64,000 nt of DNA from Orientallactaga sibirica (taxonomy: Eukaryota; Chordata; Mammalia; Rodentia; Dipodidae), in the NCBI GenBank assembly GCA_036365145.1, contig JAEOAD010000048.1:12224501-12288500 (forward strand). The letters run 5' to 3'. Of this stretch, positions 10,226 through 22,060 are shown piece after piece. Below the pieces are notes generated by a model. That model did not search any database, was not told the DNA's origin, and saw only the letters and a list, made by a program, of their open reading frames with translations. Every line of letters starts with the position of its first letter. Within the stretch, counting starts at the first letter, position 1. The translations under genes and the position numbers were made by a program.

Positions 10226-11384
10226 GAGGGACGGGACGGCTATAATACCACAATAGAGAATGGGCGTGAGGTATGGAATCTGGGTGCTTGAAAATGTGAG
10301 CCACAGTAAGGCCAGCAGATCAAGAGGCAACTGTCATCGGCATGACAGTTTATTACTCGCAGTCCTAAAGAGAAGGGACACGCTATGGCCTGGGAGCCTC
10401 GTGGATCAGCGCCAGGTCAGAGCACTGTGGGGCAGGAGCCTTCATCTGGCATCCGAGGGCAGGAATGGTGAGGCAGGGTAAGTTGGCCCAGGATTGTCTA
10501 GTTCTGTGGGCTCTGAGATTGAGGGATTGCTTTTAATTTGGTACTTGAACTTGAGGTGATGAGGGTGGGTTACCCCTTAAGTATGAGATCCCAATAAAAA
10601 AGATGGCTGCAGTGGGGCTTTCAGGATACAGAAAATAAAAGCCGTTGTCCGTGCACGAAGAGCGCATTCCGGACATGGTGTGTCTCTAGCTGTGCCATCA
10701 TCATCCCAGGTCTCTCTCAGACTCTCCACTGCTGCTCCCCATCAGGGCGGGGGGCACACTCCCAGGGGAGGACCAGATTGATTCGGTGGCCTCCGTCCAG
10801 CACTGGCCGTTCCGCTTGGGCAGCTCTTTATGACAGGCCACCCGTACTGGCGGCCCATGAATCAAGTTCCCACTCATGGGCATATCCATTTACCAGTGGG
10901 TCTCACGGCTTGGAGCCCTCCTGTCAGAAGAGAGAGAGGGGGAGGCCTGACTTGGGAGAGATCTTCTGAGGATTCCAAGCAGGAGAAACTATAAGCAGCC
11001 AGCAATTGTCCTTGGCTCTTCCCATGCAAAGATTCTGCAAGCTGGGAAATGAGTGAGGGTTATGGCTGCAGATGTGCCTGAGGGCTGTCAGACAAGACAA
11101 GATGGTGACAGGTAGATGCAGCTTTGTATACAAGACTTACTTAGCAATCATTTGTGAGATGGGTTGGGACGAAGAGTCTGGAAACTGGAAGATTGGTAGG
11201 GACTCTATGATAGGGCCTTATGGATCCTGATACCTGGAGGGGATGGTGGCCAGGGAAAGAGAAGAAGGGACAGGAGGAAGGAAGTGCGTATTGGGCATCA
11301 TAACTGATTGGCCAAGGAAGGAGAGAGACAATTCAAAGATGACTGTGAGATTAGCTCAGGAGCAGAGGAAGATGCCTAACTAAC
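10226..11384. other. unassigned, possibly old LTR material
   Basis: No gene seen. TTTATTACTCGCAGTCC at about 10348 resembles a reversed poly(A) region of an LTR, and AATAAAAAAG at 10594 and AATAAAAG at 10635 are poly(A)-like. These cues are weak. Confidence 0.3.
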
Positions 11385-11760
11385 TGTGGTGGTTTGAATG
11401 CATGCCCTCCAATAGATTCAGGAGTTTTATTGAAGTTTGCAATTTAGATTTCCAGCCACCTGCGTGGAGGAGGTGTCACTGTAGGCCAATCCTAGGGTCC
11501 AGCCCTAAGGTGTGTTTGGGGGCAGATCTTTATTCCTGCCTAAGATATGCAAAGTGCCTGGGTTCTGCCTGGGTTCCTGGGGTGTGAATGCTTTGTGATT
11601 CTCTCTGCACCTCTGATTCTCTCTGACCTGTGAAAGCGGGCCAGCTTCTTCTGCCATTACAGAACTTCCCCTCTATCTGTAAGCTTCAATAAATCCCTTC
11701 CTCCTGTAAACTGTGTCTGGTCTGGAGGTTCATCCCAGCACCGTGAAGCCGACTCCAACA
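11385..11760 (+). repeat. URR1/MaLR-like repeat, second subtype
   Basis: Starts TGTGGTGGTTTGAATGCATG and has AATAAATCCCTTCCTCCTG near the 3' end, finishing CTCCAACACT. It matches the reversed copy at 258-625 better than the copies at 2015 and 14661. Confidence 0.75.
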
Positions 11761-11829
11761 CTAACCAATCAGTGAAGTATGGAAAGGGGATATAGATACG
11801 GGAGTATTCATTTAGGCATATACATTGTA

Positions 11830-12475
11830 TCAGTTGATGGCCACTGTATTATTCACTTGAGCAGCCCTGTGACCGAAGAACCTGACAGAAACAGCTTACA
11901 GGAGGGAAGCTTATTTATTTATTTGGTTCCTGGCTGTAGGGGTTTCAGCCCATCATGGGGTGGGAGGGAGGGCATGGTGTAGCACACAAGTTGCAGAGGG
12001 CAATAAAAGGAAGGCGCCAAGGCCAGATAGAGCTCCCAAGAACACTCCCTCCCCCAGTGAACCATTTCCTCCATTCACACAGGAGGTCCCACCACCTCCC
12101 AATCATCTACTATTTATTTATTTATTTATGAGAGAGAGAGAGAGAGAAAATGGGTGTACCAGGGCCTCCAGCCACTGCAAACAAACTGAAGACGCATGCG
12201 CCCCCTTGAGCATCTGGCTAACGTGGGTCCTGGGGAATTGAACCTGAGTCCTTAGGCTTCACAGGCAAGTGCTTTAACTGCTAAGCCATCTCTCCAGTCC
12301 CCAGCCATCTACTTCAACGTTGAATCCATCAAGGGATTGGACCATCCATTAGCTCAGATCCCTCATGATCTAATTGTCTCACACCCTCACAGACACTCAG
12401 AGGTGTGCTTTCCAGCCCCCCTGGGTGTTAGTCCCATCAAGTTGGTAATCAAAATGAACTCTCACAGACATTGAT
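11830..12475 (-). repeat. MaLR-like LTR remnant split by a SINE
   Basis: The plus strand reads as an antisense MaLR-type LTR: TTATTTATTTGGTTCCTGGC, TCAGCCCATCATGGGGTGG, CCCACCACCTCCCAATCATC, and GACACTCAGAGGTGTGCTTT. A reversed B2 interrupts it at 12111-12300. Family is inferred from memory. Confidence 0.55.
12111..12300 (-). mobile_element. B2-like SINE inside MaLR-like repeat
   Basis: Reverse copy from (TTTA)n to TAAGCCATCTCTCCAGTCC. Flanks AATCATCTACT and AGCCATCTACT are the probable target duplication. Confidence 0.9.
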
Positions 12476-12726
12476 GGCGACCTCATCTCTTGGTGAGTGG
12501 GAAGCATTCTGACTATACCAGTGAATCAGTTTGTTGAGCAGGCAATGAAGGACCTCTTGTGATTTCACTCATAGTCCAGTAACTCCATGAACGCAACCAC
12601 TACCTTCCTAGATCCCCCCACACTTTCTCCGAGCCTCCAAAGCCCAGATATTGGCTCCACTGCAAATTGCTTCATGTTCCCTACCCACACCTGACCTGGG
12701 CTGGGTGTTTAAGAATTAACAGCATG

Positions 12727-12885
12727 GGCTGGAGAGATGGCTCAGTGGTTAAGGTGCTTGCTTACAAAGCCTGGCAACCCAAGTTCTATTCCCCAGTACC
12801 CATGTAAAGCCAGATGCACAAAGTGGGGCATGCATCTGGAGTTCATTTGTAGTGGCTGGAGGCCCTGACATGCAATTCCCTCTCC

Positions 12886-12919
<34 letters not shown>

Positions 12920-12958
12920 GCCAATAAACAAATAAAATAGTTTTTAAAAAATTAAAAG
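12727..12958 (+). mobile_element. B2-like SINE
   Basis: Complete head, body and CT tract, with AATAAACAAATAAAAT tail. Confidence 0.9.
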
Positions 12959-13170
12959 CATTACTCTCATGCACATATATCCTGAGCTCCTGATAAAACT
13001 TGCCTCCCTGAGCAACATGGGAGCCAGCAGGATAGAGACATGGGTTCAAGGAGCATTTGTGGAATTTGTGGAATGGGCACTTGTGTGCTGTCTGGGGAAA
13101 GAATGTGGAAATGTTTGCTGAGCTAGATATAAACAGGTGTAGGCAGATCTCTGATAAAAATAATTTTTCA

Positions 13171-13235
13171 AGCTGGGCGTGGTTTTTCCTAGCCACCCTG
13201 AGAGTTAATTCCAGGTCAGCCTGGACATCTACCTG

Positions 13236-13276
<41 letters not shown>

Positions 13277-13290
13277 AAAAAATAATAATT
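13171..13290 (+). mobile_element. B1-like SINE with internal deletion and long A tail
   Basis: AGCTGGGCGTGG joins directly to CCACCCTGAGAGTTAATTCC, so the middle is lost. The tail has 39 consecutive A residues (13236-13274), suggesting a fairly recent insertion. Confidence 0.85.
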
Positions 13291-13539
13291 TCACAATATT
13301 CCACAAGTTGACATCTAATATTGCATAGTTTTATCTTCAATTAATGGTTCATGATAGAGCAACGTGTATGAGGAGCTAGGCCATCCTTGCAGGGACCTCT
13401 TAGGCAATGTCCCAGTGTGACAGTGAAAGCCATGAGGTCACACTTTTGCTTTATGTCCATGTTTTGGATAACTTCTAACTTCTGTCCTGCCTTAGGATGT
13501 CAGATCTCCACCCAAGCATCCTCCCCTCAGGCAACTACC

Positions 13540-13710
13540 CTAGTCCATTTCCTGTTGCTATGACAGAGTACTCAAGACTAGGTCATTTAAAACGTAATGC
13601 AATTCTGGATGAGGGAAGGTCAAAATGGGACAACCTCACCTCACCTGACCAGGGCCTCGTGCTACACCACAACACAGAGCGGGGACGGTCTCATAGGGTG
13701 GAACCCTGAA
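13540..13710 (-). repeat. MaLR-like LTR fragment
   Basis: TAGTCCATTTCCTGTTGCTA, ACAGAGTACTCAAGACTAGG and TCATTTAAAA resemble the antisense start of MST/MLT-type MaLR LTRs. Diverged. Confidence 0.5.
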
Positions 13711-13781
13711 CAAAAGTGGCAAGTAAGTGCCTGTGGACGAGAGGCACAGACAGAGGAGGCTACTTTATCAAAGTGATCCAG

Positions 13782-14048
13782 GGCTGAGGAGATGGCTCAG
13801 TGGTTAAAGGCACTTGCTTGCAAAGCCTGATGGCCCAGGTTCAATTCCCCAGGACCCATGTAAGCCAGATGCACAAGGTGGCACATGCATCTGGAATTCA
13901 GTTACAGCAGCAAGAGGTCCTGGCACACACATATTCTCTCTTTCTCTCTCTCTCTCTGTCTTTCTCTCTTTCTCTTTGTCTCTCTGTATCTATCTCTCTG
14001 CCTCTTCTCTCCCTGAAATAAATAAATAAATATTTTTTTTTAAAATAA
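13782..14048 (+). mobile_element. B2-like SINE
   Basis: Head GGCTGAGGAGATGGCTCAGT, body intact, long interrupted CT tract, AAATAAATAAATA tail. Confidence 0.9.
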
Positions 14049-14069
14049 AGGGAAGGCTTGTTTAACCAA

Positions 14070-14400
14070 CTGTATGAGTCTGCTTTACTACCTGGAATAC
14101 CAACTAATAAACTAAGGTCGATTTTGGCTCACTGCCTTAGAGGGTCCCGTCATGATTGTTTTGGGACACATCAAGGTGGGAGCAACACGGCCGGGTGAAA
14201 GCACTCACTTAGTGGCCAGAAAGCCAAAGAGAAGGAACAGAAGAGAAGAAAGAGCATCTCCCAGTCTCCCTCCAGGGCGTGCCCCAATGACTAAGGGCTT
14301 ACCACTCAGCCCACCTCTTCCCAGTACTGCCATTCTAGGGCTCAAGCCTTTAACACATGGGCTTTTGTGGAGTGTGCAGGATCGAAACTACAGCACCAAC
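14070..14400 (-). repeat. MaLR-like LTR fragment
   Basis: Contains TGAGTCTGCTTTACTACCTG, GATTTTGGCTCACTGCC and GTGGCCAGAAAGCC in the order of antisense MaLR-type repeats. Low identity. Confidence 0.4.
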
Positions 14401-14660
14401 TGAGCGAGACTGTTGCTGAAGGAGGCCAGGGTCATCAGAGATGGAGGATGAGGGGGAAAGAGTTTGATCCATTATGATAACACGTGTGAGAGGGTCTTCC
14501 TAAACTAACTTCACAGGATTCCTGCTAACTCTAAGTGACGCAGCCCCAGCAAAGATGGAACAGGGGTCAAGGTCAAAACCTACTTAACCAAAAGGCTCAG
14601 CAGACACTGACTAACGTCTGGAGACCAATGCTAGCACTGTTCCAATTTATATTTACCCTG

Positions 14661-14993
14661 TGTGGTGGTTTGATTCAGGTGTCCCCCATAAACTTAGGTG
14701 TTCTGAACGCTAGGTCCCCAGCTGGTGGCAATTTGGGAATTGGATCCTCCTGGAGACTGTGTATTATTGGAGGCGGGCTTATGGGTTTTATAGCCAGCTT
14801 CCCCTTGCCAGTGTTTGGCACACTCTCCTGCGGCTATTGTCCACCTGATGCTGGCCAAGAGGTGATGTCCACCCTCTGCCCCTGCCAATGTGGAGCTTCC
14901 CCTCAAGTCTATAAGCCAAAATAAACCCTTTCCTCCCATAAGCTGCTCTTGGTTGGGTGTTTTCTGCCAGCGATGCAAATCCTACTGAAACAC
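14661..14993 (+). repeat. URR1/MaLR-like repeat, full length
   Basis: Starts TGTGGTGGTTTGATTCAGGT, has AATAAACCCTTTCCTCCC, and ends ACTGAAACACC. It is the cleanest copy of this family in the window and the best seed for a consensus. The 129-codon frame through it is not a gene. Confidence 0.8.
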
Positions 14994-15017
14994 CAGGCAA
15001 GCGGGTGACTGCGTCTG

Positions 15018-15143
15018 TCTCTTCCTTTAGACTCTCAGCTCCTAGAGGCCAAGGCCATCTTCTGGCTTTCGCTCACCATAGCCCCAGCACCTACCCTGTG
15101 ACTTGAAGAACTGAAGGCAGTCAATAAATATTTACTGACTAGG
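15018..15143 (+). repeat. L2-like 3' end
   Basis: AGACTCTCAGCTCCTAGAGG, CCCCAGCACCTACCCTGTG and CAATAAATATTTACTGACT follow the order at the L2 3' end. Confidence 0.6.
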
Positions 15144-15215
15144 TCTGGGACGTGTGGCTGAGTGGGAGATCACTTACCTAGCACACATGAGGCCTTGGGT
15201 TCCAGCACCCTCTTG
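15143..15215 (+). mobile_element. ID-like SINE
   Basis: A tRNA-Ala/BC1-like head: GTGGCTGAGTGGGAGATCAC, CTAGCACACATGAGGC and TTGGGTTCCAGCACC. It has no B2 body. It is followed by an AT-rich stretch. Confidence 0.65.
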
Positions 15216-15345
15216 CTAAAAGTATATATATTATAATATACATTTATGTAAATGTTATGATATACATTTAAGTAATAAAATATATAATGCATATATATTT
15301 ACTGAGGGAAGGAAGGAGGGAGGGAGGGAGGGAGAGAGGGAGAGG
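15216..15345. repeat. AT-rich stretch and (GGGA)n tract
   Basis: TA-rich sequence to about 15300, then a purine run (GGAA/GGGA) at 15305-15345. Confidence 0.85.
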
Positions 15346-15895
15346 TCCAGTGTACTAAGCCCAGCAAATGCCCTAGAAGACAGGAAGCAGACCACACATG
15401 CACACATTTGCTGTCTGACTGTTTTTATTCCCTTCCTTGCTTCTGTTGTTCAACGGCACCTTTTCTCATTTGGCTGCCTGTCTGGGAATTCAACTCCAGG
15501 GGGACAGAGAACTAAGTCAGACATGTGCTCTGCACAGCAGGGATGCTGACTCAGTGGCCTGCCTGCAGAGCGCCAACCCACCCAGCAGAGTCCCAGGAAG
15601 GGATGAGTGCCCTCTCCCCTCCATGCAGCTGCGTTCGGGTTTATGCTGCCCACCCTCTGCTTGGGTTCTGGACCCCATGCCAGCCTGACCATAGAGAAGG
15701 CTCAGTGGTTACCTAAGCAGCCTCTTGGGGGAAGGGGAGGGTTTGCTAAGCTCTCAGAACTGGCATGGGCTGCATCCTCTCTCCTTCAGAACAACCTTGG
15801 AGAGTGTGATCCTCCCCGCACCCCATTGCTTCTATGTCTCAACTATTTCCCTTCTGTTCCATCAGTGGCGGAAGAAGCTGCTTCCATACATCCAA
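15346..15895. other. single-copy sequence, no gene seen
   Basis: Frames of up to 183 codons (15607-16158) run through this stretch into the repeat at 15900-16055. I recognise no domain. Confidence 0.4.
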
Positions 15896-15899
15896 ACAG

Positions 15900-16055
15900 A
15901 GAGAGAAAAACCATCACCAGCCAACACACACCAGTAGCAGCAGGGACCCTGCCAGAGCTCAGACCACTCTCTGCACCTCCTCCAGCCAGGCAGCTGGAGA
16001 CAAGCTTCAATAAAACACCTGAGTCTATGGGGGACCTACATTCAAACTACCTCAC
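15900..16055 (-). repeat. URR1/MaLR-like repeat fragment
   Basis: CTTCAATAAAACACCTGAGT and TATGGGGGACCTACATTCAA match the reversed 5' part of the copy at 258-625. Confidence 0.5.
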
Positions 16056-16164
16056 ATCCATTCCCATTTGTAATGTTCCTGACTCATCAGTCTTACCTGA
16101 ACCACCTTCAGGACCTGTGCTTTTGTATAACCTTACTTTGCAACTGTGTATGAAATAAAGTGTG

Positions 16165-16360
16165 TTCCTTCACTTACCTCACTGGAGCCTCACACAACCC
16201 TTGAACACAAGAGAACTTTGACTTCATGACCTTAAGTGGAAACAGGCTCAGCAAGGTTAGTGATCTGTCTAAGTCACACTACTGGTCTATTTTGGAACTC
16301 AAACTGAACCAAGGTTACTGACACCCAGGCCATATATTGGCCTGTTCCTTTGTCCTGAAG
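16165..16360 (-). repeat. MIR-like ancient SINE
   Basis: TGGAAACAGGCTCAGCAAGG and TCTAAGTCACACTACTGG follow the reversed MIR core (gaggaaactgaggctcag ... aaggtcacac). Diverged. Confidence 0.6.
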
Positions 16361-16829
16361 CCCCTGCCTGATCGTACACGAGCTCAGAATTCATCCCCTA
16401 TGTATGGACAGAACCCATGACCACATTTGTGAAGGTGTTTGAAGTGGCTCTGGAGAGGAAACCAGACGGGTCCTGCAAGTGTGGTCAGAGGGTCAGCAGC
16501 AGACAACAGATTTATTTCCCAGGCCAGCATCTCCAAGGACGGATTCTTTAACCATACTCTATGGAAGACGCAAGCCCCAGTGGTGTCCAGTCGCCTCCTG
16601 GAGTTCTTCAAGGACCTCTTCCTTCTGTCCAGCAGAGCTTGGATTACCAGGAACCTTTAGATCTCAGGTGCAGCAGGGATGGTGGGGAATGGTAGAGGTG
16701 GCATTGATGGGAGGTTGCGGGGCTCAAACACACCACCCGGGTGCTGTGAAGTCATTTACCTTGCCTTGACAAACAGCCCGTCTTGACAAGGCTCCATGGG
16801 AGGAACAACAGAAGATGCTGGGTTTGGGG
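16361..16829. other. single-copy sequence, no gene seen
   Basis: No recognised repeat. Short frames without domains. Confidence 0.4.
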
Positions 16830-17060
16830 CTCCCTCTGGTGCTGTATCACTTTGCTCTTTGCTACAACAAAATACTTGACAGGAGGCAACTCTGGAAAGG
16901 AAGGGCTCGCAGGTCCAGAGCGGTCACGACAGGGAAGGCGTGGCGGTGAGAGCGGCTCTAGCTGGGGCAGGAGCAGTGGTGGCTTCCTCCTTTGCGAACC
17001 CTTGTCATTCAGCCTGGGACTCCAGTCCACAAGATGGTGCCATCCACGTCAGAGGAGATA
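16830..17060 (-). repeat. MaLR-like LTR fragment
   Basis: CTACAACAAAATACTTGACA and CAGCCTGGGACTCCAGTCCA followed by AAGATGGTGCCATCCACGTC resemble the antisense rodent MaLR-like repeats. Confidence 0.5.
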
Positions 17061-17189
17061 GAGACATTTTTTCTGTGATGCAGCCACTGGAAAGTTGGTC
17101 ATGCTCTTGTAAAGAACCCTTCACCCATGCTCATGTAAGTAATCTTTATTAAACACATTAGCTCACCAAAAAACAAAAACAAAAAAAAA

Positions 17190-17390
17190 AAAAGACATGA
17201 AGATAGAAGGGGTCTAGATGAGAAGAGGAGAGGTGTCAGTCAGGAGTGGAACAAGAGAGAGTAATGGAGATAAATATGATCAAAATTCAATACGGAAATA
17301 TGAGAACCTACTATTATGTGTTATTAACATATGCTAATGAAATGACATTAATTTACCTTTTTAAGGGGAATTGATTTAAGAAACACATTA
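17190..17390 (+). repeat. L1 3'-end-like fragment
   Basis: AAGATAGAAGGGGTCTAGAT, ATGATCAAAATTCAATAC and ATATGCTAATGAAA recall a conserved piece of rodent L1 3' ends. Assignment is from memory. Confidence 0.45.
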
Positions 17391-17419
17391 AAAACATGAC
17401 AGAACTTTTCATAGAAGAT

Positions 17420-17659
17420 TTTCATATATATATATATATTTATTTATTTATATTTGAGGGAAGAGAGAGAGAGAGCAAAGGCAAATAGAAAGAGAGAGGG
17501 GGAGAATGAGAATGGGTGCGCCAGGGCCTCCTAGCCACCGCAAACAAACTCAACACATGCGCCACCTTGTGCATCTGGCTCACGTGGGTACTGGGGAATT
17601 GAACCTGAGTCCTTTGGCTTTGCTAGCAACTCCTTAACCACTAAACCATCTTTCCAGCC
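17420..17659 (-). mobile_element. B2-like SINE
   Basis: Reverse copy from ATATATTTATTTATTTATAT to AAACCATCTTTCCAGCCC, with small deletions. Confidence 0.9.
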
Positions 17660-17825
17660 CCAAAACTTTCTTTATGCAATAAAATTGGCAATAACAATAT
17701 ATTTTTGCAAGTATAAACATTTGATCTATGAATAATGGTCATATGACATCTATATATACAGTATTATATATATTTTTGAATAGCTGAACTATTTATAAGG
17801 AAATAGGTCAAAAAATGAAGTGTTG

Positions 17826-18067
17826 GGCTAGAGAGATGGCTTAGCGGTTAAGGCGCCTGCCTCCTAAGCCTAAGAACACTGGTTCCAATCTCCAGCGGTT
17901 CCAATTTCCAGGTCTCACATTTAGCCAGATGCAGTGACGCAAGGGCGCAATGCTGCACTTGCCCACAAGGGGGCGCACACATCTGGATTTCGTTCTCAGC
18001 AGCTGAGACACTGCTGGTGCACCCATCTCTGTCTTCCTCTCTCTCTCTCACAAAAAAAAAAAAAAAA
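17826..18067 (+). mobile_element. B2-long SINE, box-B duplication subtype
   Basis: Belongs to the longer lineage with GACGCAAGGGCGCAATGC and a CTCF-like word. GGTTCCAATYTCCAG is repeated with 16-bp period. AAAAATGAAGTGTT precedes it and recurs after the A tail, an intact target duplication. Confidence 0.95.
17963..17976 (+). promoter_or_regulatory. CTCF-like motif in SINE
   Basis: CCACAAGGGGGCGC matches CCASYAGRKGGCRS at 13 of 14 positions (A at the Y position). Inside the B2-long copy. Confidence 0.45.
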
Positions 18068-18298
18068 ATGAAGTGTTTCCAGTGCATGTTGTGGGTAGTT
18101 ACTATGTACACTCAACTTTATAACTAGTTATCTACAATACTGTAACAGACAGCTCAAGTCTTCATGTCTGAGATGGACCATATATGCAGCCACTCAGAGA
18201 GGCAAAAGATGCAAAAATTCTGTTTTTCACAAGAACACAGAGGACATTTCTTCATTAATTGAGGAAGTTTCAAAACTTTTAAAAAATATTTTATTTTG

Positions 18299-18513
18299 GC
18301 CTGGAGAGATCGCTCAGGGGATAAGGTGCTTGTCTGCAGAGTCAAATGACTCAAATTTGATTCCCCAGTAAAATGGAAAAAATGCAAACACATATGCACA
18401 GAGTGATGCATGCATTAGGGTTCATTTGCAGTGGTTGGAGGCCCTGGCACACCCATTCTCTTTGTCTGTCTCTCTTATATCTCTCTCTGCTTGCAAATAA
18501 TAGATAGATAGAT

Positions 18514-18559
<46 letters not shown>

Positions 18560-18600
18560 CACACACACACACAAAACTTTAAAACTAAATTTTTTTAAAG
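18299..18600 (+). mobile_element. B2-like SINE with (GATA)n tail
   Basis: Head CTGGAGAGATCGCTCAGGGG. The tail has grown into (GATA)n about 18502-18558 and (AC)n to about 18573. Confidence 0.9.
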
Positions 18601-18780
18601 GAAAGAGAGAGAGGGAGAGAGAATGAGAATGGGCATGCTAGGGTCTCCTGCCACTGCAAAAGAACTCCAAACACATGTGCCACTTTGTGCATCTGGCTTA
18701 CGTGGGTACTGGGGAATTGAACCTGGGTCCTTAGACTTTGCAGGCAAGCACCTTAATCACTAAGGCACTCTCCTGAGCAT
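18601..18780 (-). mobile_element. B2-like SINE
   Basis: Reverse copy, GA tract through ACTAAGGCACTCTCCTGAGC. Diverged at the head end. Confidence 0.85.
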
Positions 18781-18792
18781 CCTTTTTCTTTT

Positions 18793-19004
18793 TTAAAAAA
18801 TTTAAATTTTATTTATTATTACTTGAAGGAGGGAGGTGCAGATAAAGAGAGAATGGGCTTGCCAAGGTCTCTAGCCACTGCAAACTTACTCCAGATGCAT
18901 GTGCCACCTTATACATCTGGCTTATGTGAGTACTGGGGAATGGAACCTGGGTCCTTTGTATTTGCAAGCAAGTACCTTAACCACTAAGCCATCTCTCCAG
19001 CCCA
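18793..19004 (-). mobile_element. B2-like SINE
   Basis: Reverse copy ending ACTAAGCCATCTCTCCAGCCC minus one edge base. Confidence 0.9.
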
Positions 19005-20020
19005 CCCCACCTCCCACTGGGCATCCTTTCTCAATGGGAATTGCAGTTTTCAGGATTTCAACATTTGGGATTTTTCATTTTAGTGACTTTCTTTTTTTTA
19101 ATCTTTAGATATTTAAACTTGAAGGTTTTTGATTTCTTAGGATTTTATCATGTGAGATTATTGCATCCGGGATTGTATCTTTCAGGATTATGACTAGTTC
19201 CAGATAGACACTTTAGTTAGGCTGCTCCCTGGTCTGTCTTGCCCACATTTCCAGGCAGAGGACAGAGCCATATGTTAATCTCACTCCCCACTGAGGCACA
19301 AGCATTAGCTTGGTGCTTGCACATGGGCCTCTGTGGAAGGGAGTCACGCCTGGAATGTTGTCACAGCTGGGAATGTTTCCACTTTGTTAAATGATTTGAG
19401 CGCCTCTCTCTCTCTCTCTCTTTGGAGAGGGCTGCAGAAAAGGGACACTGGATCTATGACTGCAGGTCTACAGCTTGGAGCTCAGCTGCCAGTGAATGAA
19501 CTGGCAACTATTCAGTGACGAGCTGGGTGCCCTCCAGAAAAGCACAGCCAGAGAGTCCCACGGAGCTCCTGGGTGGTCTCCAAGCAGGAAACATGTGCTC
19601 ACTCCCTGCCACTCAGAGCACGCTGTCAGAGTGAGCAAGCCAGAGACGGATTTGCAAGGACCTGTCATTTCATGAATTAGGAGAGCAAACCTTTAGAAAT
19701 GGGGCGTGCCTTTAGACTCAGCAAACATCCGCAGGAAAGACAGAGACTGGCATTTAGAATAAAAGGAGCTGGGTGGACAGGGTGGGGGGGGCAGTGGGTA
19801 TTGAGCACATGAATGTCTGGTTGTCACCCTGAGACAGCTGTGGAATTCTCTCCAAGCTGAATGACTTGATGTAACATGTAAGACCATGATTGAATTTAAA
19901 AAAAAATTGGCTTAAAACTGATGATTCAGGCAAGTTCGGAACCTCTCCAGATAATCATTTCGTGGTAGAATTATTGTCCACCAGGGACTTCCCCGGATCT
20001 GAAGATCAGATTGCCTCATA
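19005..20020. other. unassigned; no gene seen
   Basis: The AT-rich part (19020-19200) has repeated CAGGATT words and resembles 21540-21640, so it may be an unnamed old repeat. The rest looks single-copy. Confidence 0.4.
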
Positions 20021-20215
20021 GCCGGGCATGGTGGCGCACACCTTTAATCCCGGCACTTGGGAGGCAGAGGTAGGAGGATCACCGTGATTTCAAGGCCACC
20101 CTGAGACAACATAGTGAATTCCAGGTCAGCCTGGGCTAGAGTAAGACCCTACCTCAAAAAAAATAAATAAATAAAAATAAGTTAAAAATAAATAAATAAT
20201 TTTTTAAAAAAGATA
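20021..20215 (+). mobile_element. B1-like SINE
   Basis: AGCCGGGCATGGTGGCGCAC start, CTACCTCAAAA end, A/T-rich tail. Confidence 0.95.
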
Positions 20216-20524
20216 AAATTGCCTCGAATCTCCACTTCTACATTTTACATGTTGAAGTCCTTGCTTAGTTCATGCAAATCCCTGGAAGCTTTTCTCTCAT
20301 TTCCTTCTTACCCTTTCCTGTGGCTGCTGCCACCCTTTCATTGGGCATCTGTGTAGGTTAATCTTCATTGGACTCACCTGGGAGACACACATGTGGAGAT
20401 GCCTGTGAGAGTGTTCCCAAGAGAGCTTTAAGTGAGGAGGGAAGACCCTCACAACCATTAATCCTCAGGGAGGGATGGGGGGCTGCCCGTGAGCCCTTCT
20501 CCATCCAGGACGGGTTATCGATGA

Positions 20525-21290
20525 GCCCAGCCTTGTGCAGATGTTACGAAGGTAACCACAGCTGATGTGGACTCATGAGTGCATCTGCCACACCATCCCC
20601 AAGAGATGGTATGACACAACACTCCACCTCTTCCTCCACCTCTTATTCTTTCAGGTCCCTCTTCCACACTATTTCCTGAGCTTTGGGCAGGGTGATATAG
20701 ATGTCCCATGAGCATTCAACAGTCATTTATCTCAGCACTTTGATAAACCTCTTCCATAACTGCTGCCCAATGGAAAAAGAAGCATGTCTGACCAAAGCTG
20801 AAAGCAGCACTAATAGGCATAAACATGGATGTTCAGAAGGTAATTTGACAGGCACATCGTGTCTGTTTGGCAAATATCAGAAGCTCTTTCAACCCAAGGG
20901 CCCATGTGGTGCCCAGCTACAAGCTTTTGGCCAGTACCAGACCAAATTTCTCCCTTGTGGAGTGGGTCTTAAGTCCAAGCAGCAAGCAGTTGGTTACCTC
21001 CATAACAATCATGCCACTATTACACCAGTGGGCACATCTTTTCTGGCAGGTAGAATAGCACACTGGATCCATGGCTGAATAAGATTGTTGGTGGAATTTC
21101 CACCACTACCACCCCCCACAGCAGCCTGCTGAGCACTTTCACAACTATGAAAGTTTGCCAACGGGGGGGAAGACTTCCACCTGAGTTCCAGCTTGATTTC
21201 TCTATGTCCGCAATCAATGCGTGTGGTGCCTTCAGCAATAGGGTCTTACCATCTAGCTCTGGTGGGCAATGGCAATAGCCTGTATTGTTT
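20525..21290 (-). mobile_element. L1 3' UTR, old copy
   Basis: Same order of blocks as the younger L1 ends here: GAGCTTTGGGCAGGGTGATA, TAGATGTCCCATGAGC, CTTGTGGAGTGGGTCTTAAG and TTGGTTACCTCCATAACA. More diverged than 23776-24745, and without ORF2. Confidence 0.75.
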
Positions 21291-21789
21291 TGGAAGACTA
21301 GGGGACTCTGCCTGACCAATAATGCACAAAGAGGAAGCTCTCTCTTGACACAAAATTTTCATTGAATAACCTATGGCTTTGGGAACAGTTTTACCCACTC
21401 ATCTTCATTCAAACATTTCTTTTTTTAGCTGGAATTTTTAAATTAGCTTACAAAGTATCCAGTTTCCTCATGTCTTTTTCATACATCTTTAGTTTTGGTT
21501 GGCAACCCCCCCCACTCTCTCCTCCCTTATCTCCCCATTCCCCATATTATTTTTTCCAGATGTCAGATTTGAGATTTGTGTCTTTCAGTATTTCAAATTT
21601 CAGGATTATGGTGTTCAGGTTTATATCTTCAGGATCCTAGCTCAAACCTACAAAACCCTATGCATATTCTCTATAAAACCTCTATATAAAAATACTGTCA
21701 CAATCGCTGTATCTACTCCAGATGGGACATGAATTAAAATGGGACTAGGAAGCTGATTTACCAAGACAGGAATCAAAAATGAACATACT
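21291..21789. other. unassigned AT-rich sequence, no gene seen
   Basis: Contains TTTCAGTATTTCAAATTTC-type words shared with 19020-19200. Confidence 0.35.
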
Positions 21790-22060
21790 TGGTCTGGAGG
21801 GATGGCTTAGTGGTTCAGGCACTTGCCTGCAAAGCCTAAGAACCCATGTTCAACTTTCCAGATCCCACATAAGCCAGACACACAAAGATGAGGCAAGCAC
21901 AAGGTTATACATGCCCACTAGGTGGCGCAAGTGACTGGAGTTCATTGCAATGGCTGAGGCCCTGGTGCACTAATTCTCTCTCTCCCTTTCCCTCTCTCTC
22001 TCTCTCTTACTCACTCGCCATCTCTAAAATAAAATAAATAAATAAATATTTTTTTTAAGT
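21790..22060 (+). mobile_element. B2-long-related SINE with CTCF-like motif
   Basis: Head GTCTGGAGGGATGGCTTAGT. The body has CACACAAAGATGAGGCAAGC and a CCACTAGGTGGCGC word. CT tract and AAATAAATAAATA tail. The same variant occurs at 25055-25290. Confidence 0.9.
21915..21928 (+). promoter_or_regulatory. CTCF-like motif in SINE
   Basis: CCACTAGGTGGCGC fits CCASYAGRKGGCRS at all 14 positions. Confidence 0.55.

Noticed and set aside
15607..16158. 183-codon frame
   Set aside because: Runs into a URR1/MaLR-like repeat; no domain seen.
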